DNA of 64,000 nucleotides from Nipponacmea schrenckii (Eukaryota; Mollusca; Gastropoda; Lottiidae): NCBI GenBank assembly GCA_030562195.1, contig CM060199.1:34244338-34308337 (forward strand), written 5' to 3'. Numbering within the stretch: the first letter of the stretch is position 1; each line of letters begins with the position of its first letter. This document shows positions 1 to 13,934 of this stretch, one piece after another. The notes beneath the pieces are model-generated. The model saw nothing but the letters and a program-made list of their open reading frames with translations, searched no databases and had not been told where the DNA came from. The position numbers were made by a program, and so were the translations under genes.

Positions 1-3000
1 AGTATAAATGTTGTGACATTGTAAACCGTATTTGATGTTATTATATCAGGAAACTTATCATCGGTAAAAGACAAGTAGACAAACATGTTAACTATAAACG
101 TATTCAAAGTTCAACTAGATCAATTGAATTAAACATTTAAATAAAGTATGGCTACGATAGGGCGCATTTCCAGTAAGCAGATGATTGAAACCGGAAGTAC
201 AACGTTCGTGAGCAACTTGATTCTCTATCACTCGTGATAAAATTTACGACGAAATTATGTAAATGAGACAGTCTCGATTTCATTGTCTTCTCGTAATCTC
301 TCGTCACTTAATTAGCGAGATCATGTTCGACCAACTGCTACATAAATTCAACAATATCATTAGAAAATTACTTTTACACGGAATATGTTTCGTGTCATTC
401 ATTTTATTTCCTGGTAATTGAAACTTACATCTTTTCGTTTCATTACTTCCCTTACAGGTGGCGCTGTCAATCCTGCACGTGTATACGGGTTCTTGATGCA
501 CGAAATCTTGCACCAATGTTAACTTTATCGTTATAATTATTAGGTGTACTAAGTTTAAATGTCTATTAAAACGAAGAGTGATATAAGGTGACATTATATT
601 TGTACAAGTCTTGTCATTATGTTTAATTAGGATATGTCAATCAAAGGAACTATATTAATTAAAGAAACTATTTTCTATTTCCTATTCACGTTTTCGTAAC
701 TTTTACTCAATACCATAAAGCACACTTGCAATTAAAATAGGACAAAAAAATCAAAGCGTATTCCACACTTTAAATATGCGAGAACGCTCTTACGTGTTCT
801 TTGTTTGGTAAATTTGTTTTATAGCTTTATTCATTAGTACAGTAAACGCCATTATCATAGAAAGTATCGCCAAATCAAGGTATTATAAACTATGAAATAG
901 TTTTCAATAAAAACTCGAGAAATATCCTATTTCAATATTCAGTTGGGAAATATTAAATCAATATCGGTTACATGATAACAATGCTTTTTAATTTCTCGAG
1001 AGATTAAACGCTTTAATGCTTTTAACATTAGAAATTACCATAAATTAACAATTTAAACACAGTTCATCTTTGTAGAGAAATCGAACCCCTTTCAATACAC
1101 CTTAGAAATGAGACGTAAAAAAATATGGTCGTTACTTGTAAAAGGCGTTTTCTTGGCGCGGATAATATTTGAAAATGAAAGTTAGAAATAATAGGTGATC
1201 AATCAACATAGACATTTACCAATCAATATTATTCACAAACCTTAATTAATTAATAAAAGTAGCCACCAGCAATATTTTATAGCTGATCATAAAATTAGCT
1301 ATAGAATAAAATATGTGAAGTCAACTTTAGAGTATTTACACCAAATAATACTTCGATGATCACCCAATTTATATAGCCATTAGGAAAACAGCAACCAACT
1401 GAATAAATATGCTTGAAGTCAAACAGAAACGAAAAACAGTGAAATACAAATCTATGAAATGATTATGAACAACGGATATTCAGTCTGCATAAATTTCCGT
1501 ATTTTCTTGTACCTTTTGAGAATGAAACACCTATGAATGTAAATATGCATTTTAAGCCTGTTAAGCTTTTTCTTAAGCAGTTTTCGTGGCAAAATTAACC
1601 AGGGACATAGACGGGCCTGATTCGTATAAGTCAGCTTATATCAAATCTAAAAGTAAATATATTGTAATTTTTGTATATTAAAATGAGGGAAAAGCAGATT
1701 CACTACCATATAAATGTATAATGAATGTCATAAAACAATTATCTATAATAACCTGTCTGGAGGAAGCGTGTCTTTTGATTATTCCAATATTATTCTATGT
1801 AATTATTCTCAAACTATTGATATCATGTCAATGTCAATATCATCGTTTTAAATAATATTATACTAATGATAAGAATTATATTTCAAATATTGACTTGCTT
1901 CTTATCAGCTTTCTACAGGTTTCACACGTCATTGGGGGCCAATAATAACTCTTTCATCATGACAATCGAGACTAAACTTTCGGATACTCCGAATAGCCTA
2001 AATATTACTGGATATTCGTGTGGAAATTCAAACGATTGGCAACTACGTCCAAAATGGTTTTGAGCGACAAGCGTAAATTAGAAAATTATGAAAAAAAAAT
2101 CAAGTCAATATGCTTGTCAATATCATTTATGAAACGGTAATATGATAACATCCAATGCGCAACTAAAATTATTGGGTTTTATTGTTCTGCAATGAACCAG
2201 TGCGTCAGGGTGTCTAATCAGCTCAAAGCAAAATGCAAAACCTTCATTAAATGGTTCAGCGATAACAACTAGACGCGTGTTGAAAAATAAAATACGGAAT
2301 CTGGTATTAATCTGATGTAATATAAACCCAAAATGATTATATTCGACTAAATTCTTCACGTCTACAAAAAGTGTTTTAGAAATGTGGCGAATGCCGAGCT
2401 ATAGATGAAAACCTTGTAGTTATTTTTGAGCAAAGGATCGGACATGGTCATGATCATAGTAAAAGAAAGCTTATTGACAACTGCACAGATGAACTTTTCA
2501 ATTCCAAAACACCTTGAAATAACTATCATACCACAAGCATAGGATAAGATACTAAAATATAGTACAAATATGAAAACACCTCGGTTATAAATGATTTATC
2601 TTGAAACTTAAGACACATTTTTCCTAGTTTACTGGTAACATATAGCTCAATAAAACTGCCTCTTGCCCCTGTCATGTTTTCTAACCAACGTGAGATTTTT
2701 TCACTCATTTCTGACATTTCAATAATTATTTGGTGTAGAGTGGAGATGATTAATGAGTTTTTCAGCTCGTTTCAAGTGAAAACTTTGTTGTTATGTTACA
2801 AACAACACCTCTCGGTAGCATATATGATACACCACTACTGTAATGTATAAGTAAAAACCGTCAGAATGGCACGTATATTGGATACTTCTGAATTGACAAA
2901 AAAATATTCAGAAAGATACACTCCTATTACAAACTAAATACAAGAAAGAAACTAAGTTCAGTAACACAAAATAAAAGATCAGCCATTTCCAATAAGATCT

Positions 3001-3222
3001 AGTAGAATATTGTAGCACCAGTGTATTGCCTGGCATCGTTATATGTATTGTAGAATACATTCTAGTTAGAAATTCTTTCTGTCTCGGATATCCAAACTAT
3101 AAGTCTATTAAAATTTACTTCTTTTGTTATGATTCAAATTTTGTCTACAAAAACATATTTAACTGACCTAAAATGATCAAAAACTAAGGATACGTGTATT
3201 AGATACCTTTCGTTTGCCACAA

Positions 3223-3430
3223 AATAAAGTCGTATATTTGAAGGAAGTAGAATCGTCCTCTATCAATAAAATCGTACCATGATGTAGAAATCGTCCGATA
3301 TAAATAAAATCGTATCATGTAGTACAGAATCGTCCTCTATCAATAAAGTCGTTCCAAGAGGTCCCGCATCACCCAACATTCTAATAATAGTACCATGTAG
3401 TGTGAAATCGTTTTCCCGTCTATTCCGAAT
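3223..3430. repeat. Degenerate ~40 bp tandem repeat, about 5 copies
   Basis: Copies begin with AATAAARTCGT at 3223, 3265, 3303, 3342 and a weaker AATAATAGT at 3383 (spacing 38-42 bp), each followed by a CATGTAG-like part and AGAATCGTCCTCTATC or a relative. The alternating close matches (first and third copies share AATCGTCCTCTATC) hint at an 80 bp higher-order unit. Confidence 0.75.
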
Positions 3431-6400
3431 CGTGTATTTGTTTAAGACATATCAACCTTTTTTTTAAATTATGTCCCCTAGTAATTCAGGATATGTTGGA
3501 ATATTACATGACTGTGTCCTAAAGTAAAGTAATTGAGCAGACGATAGGCATGATGAATTGGGAGTGAAATTTCGAGCTATTTAGTAAACATTTTCAACAT
3601 GGCGTTTTGATTGATCAGTGGTTATAGAAAATTCGTATCTACTGCTTAAACCAATACATCATTCGATAGCCTCACTTTCAAACCATAAAACCACCATTAT
3701 ATGTTGAATATATCTTTATTACTTCTACTAGGTCAAATGTTAATATTCCAAATTATTATCTAGCTCTTCATCAATCTTCTATGTCTGATTTCTAATTGGT
3801 CTGTCTCTATTCTTGTTAGCAAACGACACATTCATCTTCAATGTTACCGATATACAAATAGTAGTTGAATAAAAGTGTGACAATAACACTTCTATGCCAC
3901 GGTGTTAAATTTTAACAGAAGCTGATCTGATAGGTTTTATGGTATCGCGTTTAAACTTCATCCTCAAAGAAATAAAGATCCACTTATCAGATGCCCTAAA
4001 TGATCGTTCAATTTTCGATTCATATGACATTTTTTTCCAGTGTAGGACTTTATTTGACTTCAGATTACTTCAATTTCTTTTTTTCAGTTTAAAAGTGCGC
4101 AATTTTTTTTTAACAATTTTGCAGATAACAAAGCCTTTTAACAAATGGAACATCTAAAGTTGTAATTGACTAACAGAAAATAATTTGGAACAGTCAATCA
4201 TCATACCCTGTTCTTAATTAATGAAGGCGGCTGTACACAATGTTGATGAGTTTTAAGAGCAAGATTAAGGAAGCAGAATACGTAAATATAGTTTTGTCTC
4301 GACCAAAATTTGGCTTATAAATAGTTTGAGAAATGTAAAAAATATGATAAATATTATGTCGTGTATTTCCCCGAAAATGTTTTAAAATACAACCATTCAC
4401 GTTAATAACTAACCTTTGAAACCAGACAGAAATCTTGTTTTTAACCTGCTTTGAATATTTTTTTTCATTTCGTTTGATCCACATTTCGTAGCCATATAGT
4501 CTTTAGTTTTGATATAGATAAATTATACAAATGCACTTAGTCGACGTCAACTTAACAAAAGCTAATATAGCAGAGACATATCTAAAGATATTTCGGTTTA
4601 TTTTTGTAAAGTTTTGAAGTTATGCAATACTGCAGTTCCGTTATGTCAACTTGAAAAATTGCTTACATAAAATGAAAAAAAAATATAAAATGAAAAAAAT
4701 TCTTCCCAGTGTGCCCGTTGTGTGATCATGAAGGAAGGTATTGCTTATAACTAAAATTGGCTTTTATTAAGAAATTAGCGCTTCCAGATTGACCCTTATC
4801 TATAGTGTAAATGGGCGATGGAGTACTCCTGTATTTAGCTCTATAAAAATCCCTCAATATATTTCTAAACTTTCTCATAACTCTTTCAGGGCACGATCTG
4901 TCAAAAACTTAATGTCATATTTTGACAGTGAACATTATTACAAGTCGTAGAGGTGTATAAAAGTCTTTTGTAATATTTTTTGACACTTTGTGAACAAATA
5001 TATATTAGCATTTCGTCGGGCATTTCATCTTAAAAAATGTGTACCAAAACCGAACCTTTGAAGATTTTCAACGTTTACTTGCACTAATATTTGGTGTCTT
5101 AATGGAGAATGTAAAAATACTGGAGGAAGAGAAAGGGGTGTTGAAAAATATACAAATAAAATTGGAAGATCCATAACGCGGGGTAATTAGTGAGCATTTC
5201 AAAGTTCCAACACTTCCTTATAGCTTTGTGGTTCCGATCAAATGTTTTAAAACTTGATCCAATTTCTAACCGATAAAAGCCATGAAACCTAATTTGCATC
5301 ATTTTGTATGTAAAATATCTTCTGTTCAACTCAAAAAAAAAATTATAGGAGAATCGTATTTTTTAATTTAATATAATGTAAATATATATAAATAAATATA
5401 TAAAATTTAAATTTATAATCTAAAGAATCTGAAATACGTCAACAAATAATGTATAAGAAGAAAAATTAGTAAACAAAATTCGGTGGGTTTAACCAGAACA
5501 ACCTACATGTACGTGTTGATACAATACCGTAATGCAAGGTAGTAAAATGCTATGTTTAATACCATGAAAATATGCAAATTATAATTGTTGTATTTTTTAG
5601 GAGTAGCAGTGCATTAAGTCCAAGCAATGAATTACCTGTGTCAATATGGTAATATGGTAATATTGGTGCACATTTGGAAAACAGCATACTCATTTATGTA
5701 CCTCTTACACCATTTCAAATAGATACACACAAAAGGTCTATTTTCTCTTGTTTTTAAATAGCTTGCAGTTATTCCGGGTTTACAATTGGTAATAATTATA
5801 TAATAGGTTAAATGTGTCGTAATATGACATATTTATTTATTAAAATGCAATATGTGAGCAGATGTCAGAATAAAATAATGACAATATTGTATTATTTTTC
5901 AGATTTACAGACACAAATTATTATATCATAATAATCGTTATAATGTTATATAATTACAGAAACATTTACTATATTCAAATGACACTTATTTTAAACTTGA
6001 ATTCCTTGACATAACAAGTGAAGGGTCGGTTATTTTTTAAAGCATGAAATAGTTATGGGAATAGACCAATAAACAAATTTACATAACAGTTCCCCAAATG
6101 AAATGTATACGTATATTAAATTGCATGCATCCAAGTGCAAAGACATTGAATTGAACTGAAATAAGGACTGTAGTAAGATATTTTAGCAAGACATATGTTA
6201 TTCCTTCCCAAACCTGGTTTTTCAACTCACCATCCTATTTGGAGAGTTCATTATTATATCTATCTAAACAATATACAAACAAAGAGCTGAAAACAATGAG
6301 CTATTGATGCAATGACTGAGTATTAATGTAGAACGCGATTTACTTCATTGATGCAGACGCCAAGAAGAAAACATTTCTAATTTACTGACCAGCATACGAC

Positions 6401-9400
6401 TGTCTGTTTGGTTCTCCCCTAAGACTTGTCAAATTTCAATTGCAATGGTTCGTTTGGTGTTTAGCAGGTGTATTGGCTTCCGTTCCGTGTCAAGATTGAC
6501 GTTCGTTAGCGCTGAGCGTCTGACGACATGGGATAAAACTAATTGTTAAGAAATTCATCTCCATTTCAATAGGGTGGTAAGGGTGGGAATTGTTTTTAAA
6601 TATCTATATGATCAAGCTGCCCACTAATCTAGAGTGTCACATGGTACGTACTGATTTACCTTTCTACTGTCATGTAAGTTTTATAAAATATGTAGTCTTG
6701 TCATCTTAATAATCTTTCACATTTCAACTATGCATTTTTTTTATATTTAAACTTGTATTAGAGCAGTGAGTTAGTTCACATGATAAAAGTTCTCATCCTG
6801 TATTTATCAAAATAAATTCATCCAGCGCAGGCCAACAATTAATAGTAAATAACTAACATAAAAAACAACTACATGTACTTCAAATCTTATAAGTCTAAAA
6901 CAAGTCTTTTATTTTCGATTCGCTTAAACTGAAACAATGACGAATGCATTCCCTACAGCTTATGATGATCATATTTGCAATTTTAAATTTTATTATTATA
7001 TCTTTGTATTATCTTTGTCAAAATCATATTCAAAAGAACAAAACTGTCAAATTTTGAATTACAACCCACGAAAAATATTCCAACAATTATCGAAAAGTAG
7101 TCCAGAAGAATCTTTTACCGATTGCTTAAGGCACAATTTCTAGTCGATGACTAAATGCAAACTGGGCGACCAAAATCAGGAAATATCCTTTGATAAACCA
7201 CAAACACGATTTAAAGCGAAAGAACAAAGAGGATTGACAAAGTCGAGCCAATTGACTAGAAGGTGAACATGTTCAATATGATACAATTACCCTGTGGCTA
7301 CTATTTAACTGCATGTACATAAATGAGAAAACAGTAAATACAGATGAAATATATCAATCATATTCGACAGCTCAACTTTTAGATCGTGGTAATAAACCAA
7401 ATTGGTGACGAAGTCTTTCGTTCACAAAGGCCAAGATAAATTTGAACCCTATTCGTACAATATCCTATTGTTCTTATGCAATTTTAATGTATCACAAGGT
7501 AATTTGATTATTTAAATTGACGATTTCATTTGTATTACCCTTTTAATGTTAAATTTATTTTAATTTGGTCAAGCTGGATACAGTCAAAATTTGAATCAAA
7601 TGTGGCTTTAACCTATCACAACTGTCCAATGACTCACCGAATTACCTACAGCGACAACTTTTAGTTTTATCCTTTGATCTTAACTTGTGACATATTTCAT
7701 ATATTATGGAGACTAATAAATAAAATATGAATCAGTAAGTGCAAAATATTTTTATATATGTTAAGACCAATTGACTTTTCGTTGTACAGTTTATGCATAT
7801 ATCATCGCTTATTTGTGACTTGCACACCAGAAATCAATACATTCTCGAATTTCAAGTGAAAAAATATGCGACCTTTTTTTAAAACAAGTTGGTACGTAGT
7901 GGTAGGAATGGAAATCTTGAAGAATTTAACCAGTTTTGAAATCAATTTGGAGACATTAGAAACGAAGGTGTATTTCGCTAGGTTCTGTACAAATACAAAT
8001 TATTTTGGCGGTGTGACTGTCACCCTTGTAAGCAGATACCAGATACTGTGAATATGATTTATTGCCGCCTTATAACAAAGTTTAAAAAATCAATGGTGGT
8101 AATCTAGAAAATTATCTTCTCTCCCGAGGTTTGGTTGTAAGGGAAGCGGTCTGGGTGATTTATGAGGTTTCAAATTGTAGCCATTGTTATAAAATAGAAG
8201 TTATCAAGCATAGTGGCTGATTTTACACTCTTCTATAATCAAAGCCTTTCCTTTACCGCTGTATAAAATTGTTTAACATGTCTTTAGTTTCATTTCTTGA
8301 AACAGGGGGTGGGATACAAACTTATTTTACCCGCCGCTCTTAATTCAAATTATCCACTATAAAGTGAAAGACATGGGCGTATGTTTAACGACATTTAGAC
8401 AGTAAAGAGTTAACAGGGATGAAAAATGATCGAAAATTAAGCGATAAATGCATGTTGAATTAACTAGAGTAACGCATTTCTCATACTGATATGAAACTGT
8501 ACACTAATATCGATGTAATTTTCACAAAAGTTGAGGCAATTCTGTCGGTTATGATAAATGTGATTCTCCGTTACTTTTTGTTAACACGGTTTTTTAATGA
8601 AATTGGTATACGTGTTCTACAGAAAATTGTTACTAAATATTTAAATTCAAACATGTTATATTTTTTATTCTATTATTCCGAATAAACACTTTCCATGCAT
8701 ATCAGCGTTAACATTTTTTACATCAGAAACTTCCTAAATGTAAAAAAAGAGCAATATAGGTTTCATTTATCAAATAACCATTTAAGTTCCCTACCAAGCG
8801 ATAAAAGAAAAGCTGGCTTGGAGTTTATTTCAATTTTATTATTCTATGTTCCGTTAGAAATCTGGATATAGATGAACTAACCCTATTTTCATCAATATTT
8901 CTCATTTCCCTACAGGCTTAGCTTCCTCTCTCATTAGAAAACTCATAGCTCACAAACCCCAAAACAGAAAATTACTCATCTATCTTCCTTTTGACAGCCC
9001 TACTTAACTAAGGACATCCACGCAATGTACAAATCCATATTCTATTCTCAAGTATTAAATTTTCAGAAACTAAATTCTAGCTTCGGAAATGGAATTTGGC
9101 CTCTTTGACGAGGTTTCCAAAAGGCCAACACAGACTCATTCGTCTTCGTCTTGACATCGCGAAACAAATTGAATTCGAGTTTTTCCTCTGGTTTGTCAAT
9201 GCTTTCACACGAACTGTTGGTATTTTTATAGTCAGTTTTAAAGTATTCCAGTCAAGTCTTAGGGGGATAAATCGGCTGTTATATACTAGTACCTAATTCA
9301 TTTTCATAATGATGGTGTAATATCGAAAATGGCAAGTGTGACAATCCGACTTAATCGCACAGTGACTAGAAAAAAAAGGTTTAGAATTACGCGTCTTTCT

Positions 9401-10354
9401 TCTATTGACAAGCGAGACTAGCTATAATAAATGAGGTGTTTTCGTGGGTATTTGGCTATTTCCTACATCGTGAGTCTAATTAAATGAAGAAAATCAAAAT
9501 CTCAAAATAATTCACTTCTTCTTTCACATGATTAATGTTTTTCACTCGACATGATTAAAGTTAAATAATGAAACATTTTTTGGAAATCTACTTTTAGGAA
9601 AATGTAATTGAGATTATTAAGGAGTGATAAAATAATAAACTTCTTAAAAAAACAATTTCAGTTTTTCAAATGCAATTAACATTTAACATTTAGCTCATAT
9701 TGTGTCAGTGTGGATTATCTGATTCGGCATTTTGAATAATATTCCAAACCTGGTCAAATAAACTTGAAACTGACTTATATCTTGCAAGTGTCTCAACGCC
9801 AAACCTATCTAACAAGTATTATGTTAATAAAGCTACAAAAATCACTTCTAATTGATGAGATCTAAATCGAATTTACATGTCGAGTCAATGAAAAGCACTT
9901 AGTAATCTTGTTAAGATCTGACAACCTCTCGTCAACGACAAGAAAAGCTTAATTTAAATATGATTATAATTGATAGCAAGATAAATTGTAATTGAGATCG
10001 ACTTATCTATGTAAGCGTTATAATATCTTGGGTATAATTTCCATTTATAAAACAATTCCTTTTTATATATAGCAATACATCTGTTTTAGGCTCTTCTAGT
10101 GTCGAATGCGGTGTTTTAGAGTCTTAATCTTTTGATTTACGTCAAATCAAATATTCATTTAGGCACTACTTATATGTACAATTAAATTTTTAAAGGTACA
10201 CAATTACAAGGGAATGTACGGTATAATATTTATCTATTCGATATTGATCATATTTAGTGTTCTGAGCCGAAAGTTAATTTATAATAAATTATGTATTATG
10301 ATGATTTCTTTTTGGATGGTAACGATTAGTCACATTCGTTTTGTTAATGAAAGG

Positions 10355-11175
10355 CATTAAGTGTTATGAGGCACATTCTATTTGATAATGAAAGTATAAT
10401 AAGGCACATTTTATTTGATAAGAATCTTATAAATATTATGAGGCAAAAGGTGTTTAATAATGAATATAATTACATTCTATTATATATTAATTACATCTTG
10501 TATTATCAAGCACATTCTATTTTATGATAATTGTGTAAAGAAACACATTACATATTGGATCATGTGTTATGAGGGACAATGCATTAGCTCTTTTTGTACT
10601 TATTGTATACATGTGGTATAATGCTAATTTTATCATGAGGCACATTCTATTTGATAATAATTGTATAATAAGGCACATTCTATTTGATAATTATTATATA
10701 ATGAGGCATATACTATTGATAAAAATTCTATATGAAACACATTCTATTTGATAAAAATTGTATAATGAGGCATTCTATTTGATAATAATTCTATCATGAG
10801 GCACATTCTATTTGATAAAGATTGTATAATGAGGCATTCTTTTTGGTAATAATTATATGAGACACTTTCTATTTGATAATAATTGTATAATGAGGCATAT
10901 TCTATTTGATAATTATTATATAATGAGCCATATTCTATTGATAATAATTCTATAATATGAGGCATATTCTATTGATAATAATTCTATATGAGGTACATTC
11001 TATTTGATAAAAATTGTATCATGAAGCTTTCTATTTGGTAATAATTCTGTCATGAGGCATATTCTATTGGATTATAATAATAAATAAAGCATGCATTATG
11101 ATTTTAAAACATTATTATTAAATGCTAACGATTATATTATATTGTTATGAAGCACATTCTGTTTGATAAAATGAT
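10355..11175. repeat. Degenerate ~33 bp minisatellite, about 20 copies
   Basis: The unit is roughly ATGAGGCACATTCTATTTG followed by ATAATAATTGTATA. It recurs densely from about 10630 to 11070 and more loosely on both sides, with an outlying copy at 11148-11175. Copies differ by substitutions and by 1-5 base indels (CACATT/CATATT/CATT). Two short ORFs on opposite strands (10569-10751, 10744-10965) are read-through of the repeat and not genes. Confidence 0.85.
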
Positions 11176-13284
11176 ATATCAAAATCTATATAGACATATA
11201 TTTGTGGTACCAAATAATAATTTATTATTTCATTAAATTTAATCATATATTGATATGATTCAATATTATAAACATTATATGCTAGACATTTTAATTGAAC
11301 TTTACCTTAAGATTTTTATTAATAAATATGAATTAAAGAATAGAATTCAATGCATAAACTCAAATCTAAAATAATTAAACTATTTTGTGGTATTTGCATA
11401 AATAATTCTAGAAAAACTGGTTTAAAATTAATCTATGAGTGTCAGATTCTTCTGGGCAAATCAACAACTGTAATTAACTAGCAGGTGATTTTTCCATTTC
11501 TAATTTTCTACTAATTTTACAACTAGAGGCTCTTGCTCTAGTGAGTGACAAGGCACGTAAATTAAAAACCTTGCCTACATCATGTCTGCAAAACGTTTCT
11601 ACCCTGAAGTGTGTTTTGTAATTTTCAGCCTATCGTCTTTTACTTTCCAGCTTTCAGCCAAAAGTGGAAAATTTTCTTTTAGTAAAAGTTAACTGCTTTT
11701 TTTAAATTTTATTCTAGCATTGTATTGTAAATTCATTTAAGCAAGTTTCTTTTTGCCGTTAACAGGGCTCCGTTATCTCCGTTTTCACGTTTCATTGAAG
11801 TGAAAATTTAAAAACTTATTTCCGTTCTGTCAAGATTTCAACAGAAGAAATTAGAAACCATCTTTCAATAGGTTTTGACCAACTTTTCAAATCTAATCGC
11901 AGCAAAAACTTATCACCCGGCTAATGAAAATACACATTGTATACGCTTGCTAGAAGAAAATTTGCCATGTGAACGGAACATCTGAAATATGACGAAAAGA
12001 TTCTTGTCCACCCTTTGAAGAAAAAATCTTTCACTTTTTCGGGAAATATCTGACTAATTAGCTCTTGTTAGAAAGAAAATTACCCTCAAAACATCTGTTC
12101 TTGGTATTCATTTCATAATTCTTATAATGATATCTTCCCCAAAGACTCAAGACAACGTATTTATATCTCGTAGCGATTTGCTTCTAAAGAAAAAAAGAAT
12201 TCTTGCAGTGATTATTAATTGCTATATGGAATATGTGGTTCGATAAAAATTTAAATGGAAATGTAATATTCCATTTTCTATAACACAGACACAAACAAGC
12301 GAGATTCTAACATTGTTATCCTAATCACACTTAACACAATAATCATATTGTATGTCTAATGGTATTTAGTAGGCATTACAGCTAATAACGCCCGATTAAT
12401 TTTCCGCCCTTTGTCTATGTTATATCAATATTTTGGTATTAGTAGCTACTTGAGTCCCCTGAGGATTTGTCGTCTGTTGACGTTTTATATATTACTGAAT
12501 ATAGCGAGTATGTTTTGATTTAACTCAGGTTTCGGATGAAATTTTACCCTTTCCGGACGAAAGGTGAAAAAAATATACACACATATAGGTGTGAATATTT
12601 TGAGTCAACAAAAACCTCTTCAAAAAGCCAAGGGGAGCCAACTTAACACATTTATCAACAATTTGAAGTCATTAACTTCAATAAGGATGCTTGTTGAAGG
12701 TTTAACACTTGACTGCCCTCGAATAAAACAACCCATATTTGTAACTGCTGGGTTGATGAATACCGACTGCAAGCTTCCAAAGTCAATTTGTGAATAAACG
12801 GTGAAATATCGGCCGATTAATCCCTTGGTGAATTCTTTACTTTAATCTGGTATAATTAACAATGAAATGATGTAAATTCTATTTCCTTTTTAAATTAACG
12901 AGAAAATGTTTTTACGTTGTTTTAAAACATCTCAAATTGGGTATTTATAAACCGATGTCACAATTACATTATTGATTTATATCTTTGTTATTATTTCTAA
13001 TCATCCACCTTAAATGACATCATAATTGAATAATAATAACAATTGATATTACTTTAAATAATTAAACATTTTTCCACATACAATTTGTCTTTTGTTAGAA
13101 GGCGCGAGTATCACGTTTCCACTTCTAAGGATCATTTGTTTGGCATAAAACATCATGAATTAATTTGCATAAAAATAAAATAAAACCAATGAATTAATAA
13201 AAACTAAAATTCATGATAATTTTTACCATGTTTAAAAATCTGATGTTAAAAATATACAAGAATAAAGATATTGTTGACCCTTAC

Positions 13285-13816
13285 CTGGTTTCATGCCATT
13301 TCTTTTTATTGTCATCCATCGGAATGGTTTTGAAGAGTACCCTGATGTAGAGGATTGGTCTGATTTAATGGGTGATCCCCCGGGAGACTGATGTGTATAA
13401 CCATTGCTTCCAATGATACCACCTCTCATATGTTCTGGAGACGAATTATAAGGTGTACGAACCCCCATGTCCATACAGGTTCCATTAGCCGATCCCCCAT
13501 TCGGCATGTAACAGTCATTTGTTTGGGGTATTGAAAGATCACAAAGTCCATAATTTCCAGCATGACGAGAATTTCTACCTAAAACACTAGTAGAAACTGG
13601 GTAACCTTGATTAGAGCTCCCTAATAATATATCCCCATTCCCCAATCCGTGGGGTAACACTGCTTCTGTGGCATAATAATTTTGTCCTGTGTCCAAAGAT
13701 CTGTTGGAAAGGTTCGCATATCCATAGTTTGTAGCTGGGATATCGGAGTTATTATAACTTCCACCGTATGAGTGTGAGTCCAAATTGCAAAGCGTATAAT
13801 CATTATCCGAATTCAT
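13285..13816 (-). CDS. Hox1: Hox1 (labial-class) exon 1, N-terminal part with hexapeptide; gene partial
   Basis: This exon encodes the first 177 residues plus one base of an anterior Hox transcription factor. The start is the ATG at 13816; the open frame continues to 13966 but has no other ATG there, and MNSDNDYTLC resembles the MNS-type Hox1 N-terminus. The middle is rich in Gly, Asn, Ser and Tyr. Near the end FRWMTIKRN (residues 165-173) is the labial/Hox1 form of the PBC-binding hexapeptide, with Trp and Met kept and the KRN tail typical of this class. The exon ends at CCAG|GTAAGG, a near-consensus donor, leaving phase 1. The homeobox exon should lie further along the minus strand; I find no WFQNRR-coding stretch in 1-13284, so it is outside the window. 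A promoter-like module lies 119 bp upstream. The assignment rests on the hexapeptide, N-terminus and position next to Hox2; without the homeodomain it is strong but not absolute. Confidence 0.93.
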
Positions 13817-13934
13817 AATTTGCTCGTTTCGCCGAGCGACTGTCAATGAAGGTGCACAAATTAGCTGTCGATGTGGAGATAAATCTGAAATAGATGAAGG
13901 TAAATTACGAATAGTAAATGACAGGATTACAGAC

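Larger units (their letters stand above)
1..13284 (-). other. Hox1 intron 1, 5' portion (continues beyond window start)
   Basis: From the donor at 13284 to the window edge there is no homeobox on the minus strand and no convincing coding sequence on either strand. The sequence is AT-rich, with two degenerate tandem-repeat tracts (3223-3430 and 10355-11175), a small (AT)-rich tract near 5360-5410, and a short ACTAGAG/CTCTAGT hairpin near 11520-11545. Small ORFs here (up to 96 codons) are at the length expected by chance. The intron is therefore at least 13.3 kb. Confidence 0.8.

Noticed and set aside
4413..4424. WFQR peptide on the minus strand, considered as the Hox1 homeodomain helix 3
   Set aside because: Followed by LVINVNG rather than NRRM, with no homeodomain sequence before it; chance match.
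10569..10965. Two overlapping short ORFs with repeated RHILFDN / YYQ peptides
   Set aside because: Direct read-out of the 33 bp minisatellite on each strand, not a repeat protein gene.
13232..13284. Continuation of the Hox1 frame past 13285
   Set aside because: Follows a strong CCAG|GTAAGG donor; the residues do not match Hox1 and no homeodomain follows.
13880..13890. Possible splice acceptor (CTATTTCAG on the coding strand) in the Hox1 5' flank
   Set aside because: A lone acceptor-like string without an identifiable upstream exon; kept only as a caveat for the promoter reading.
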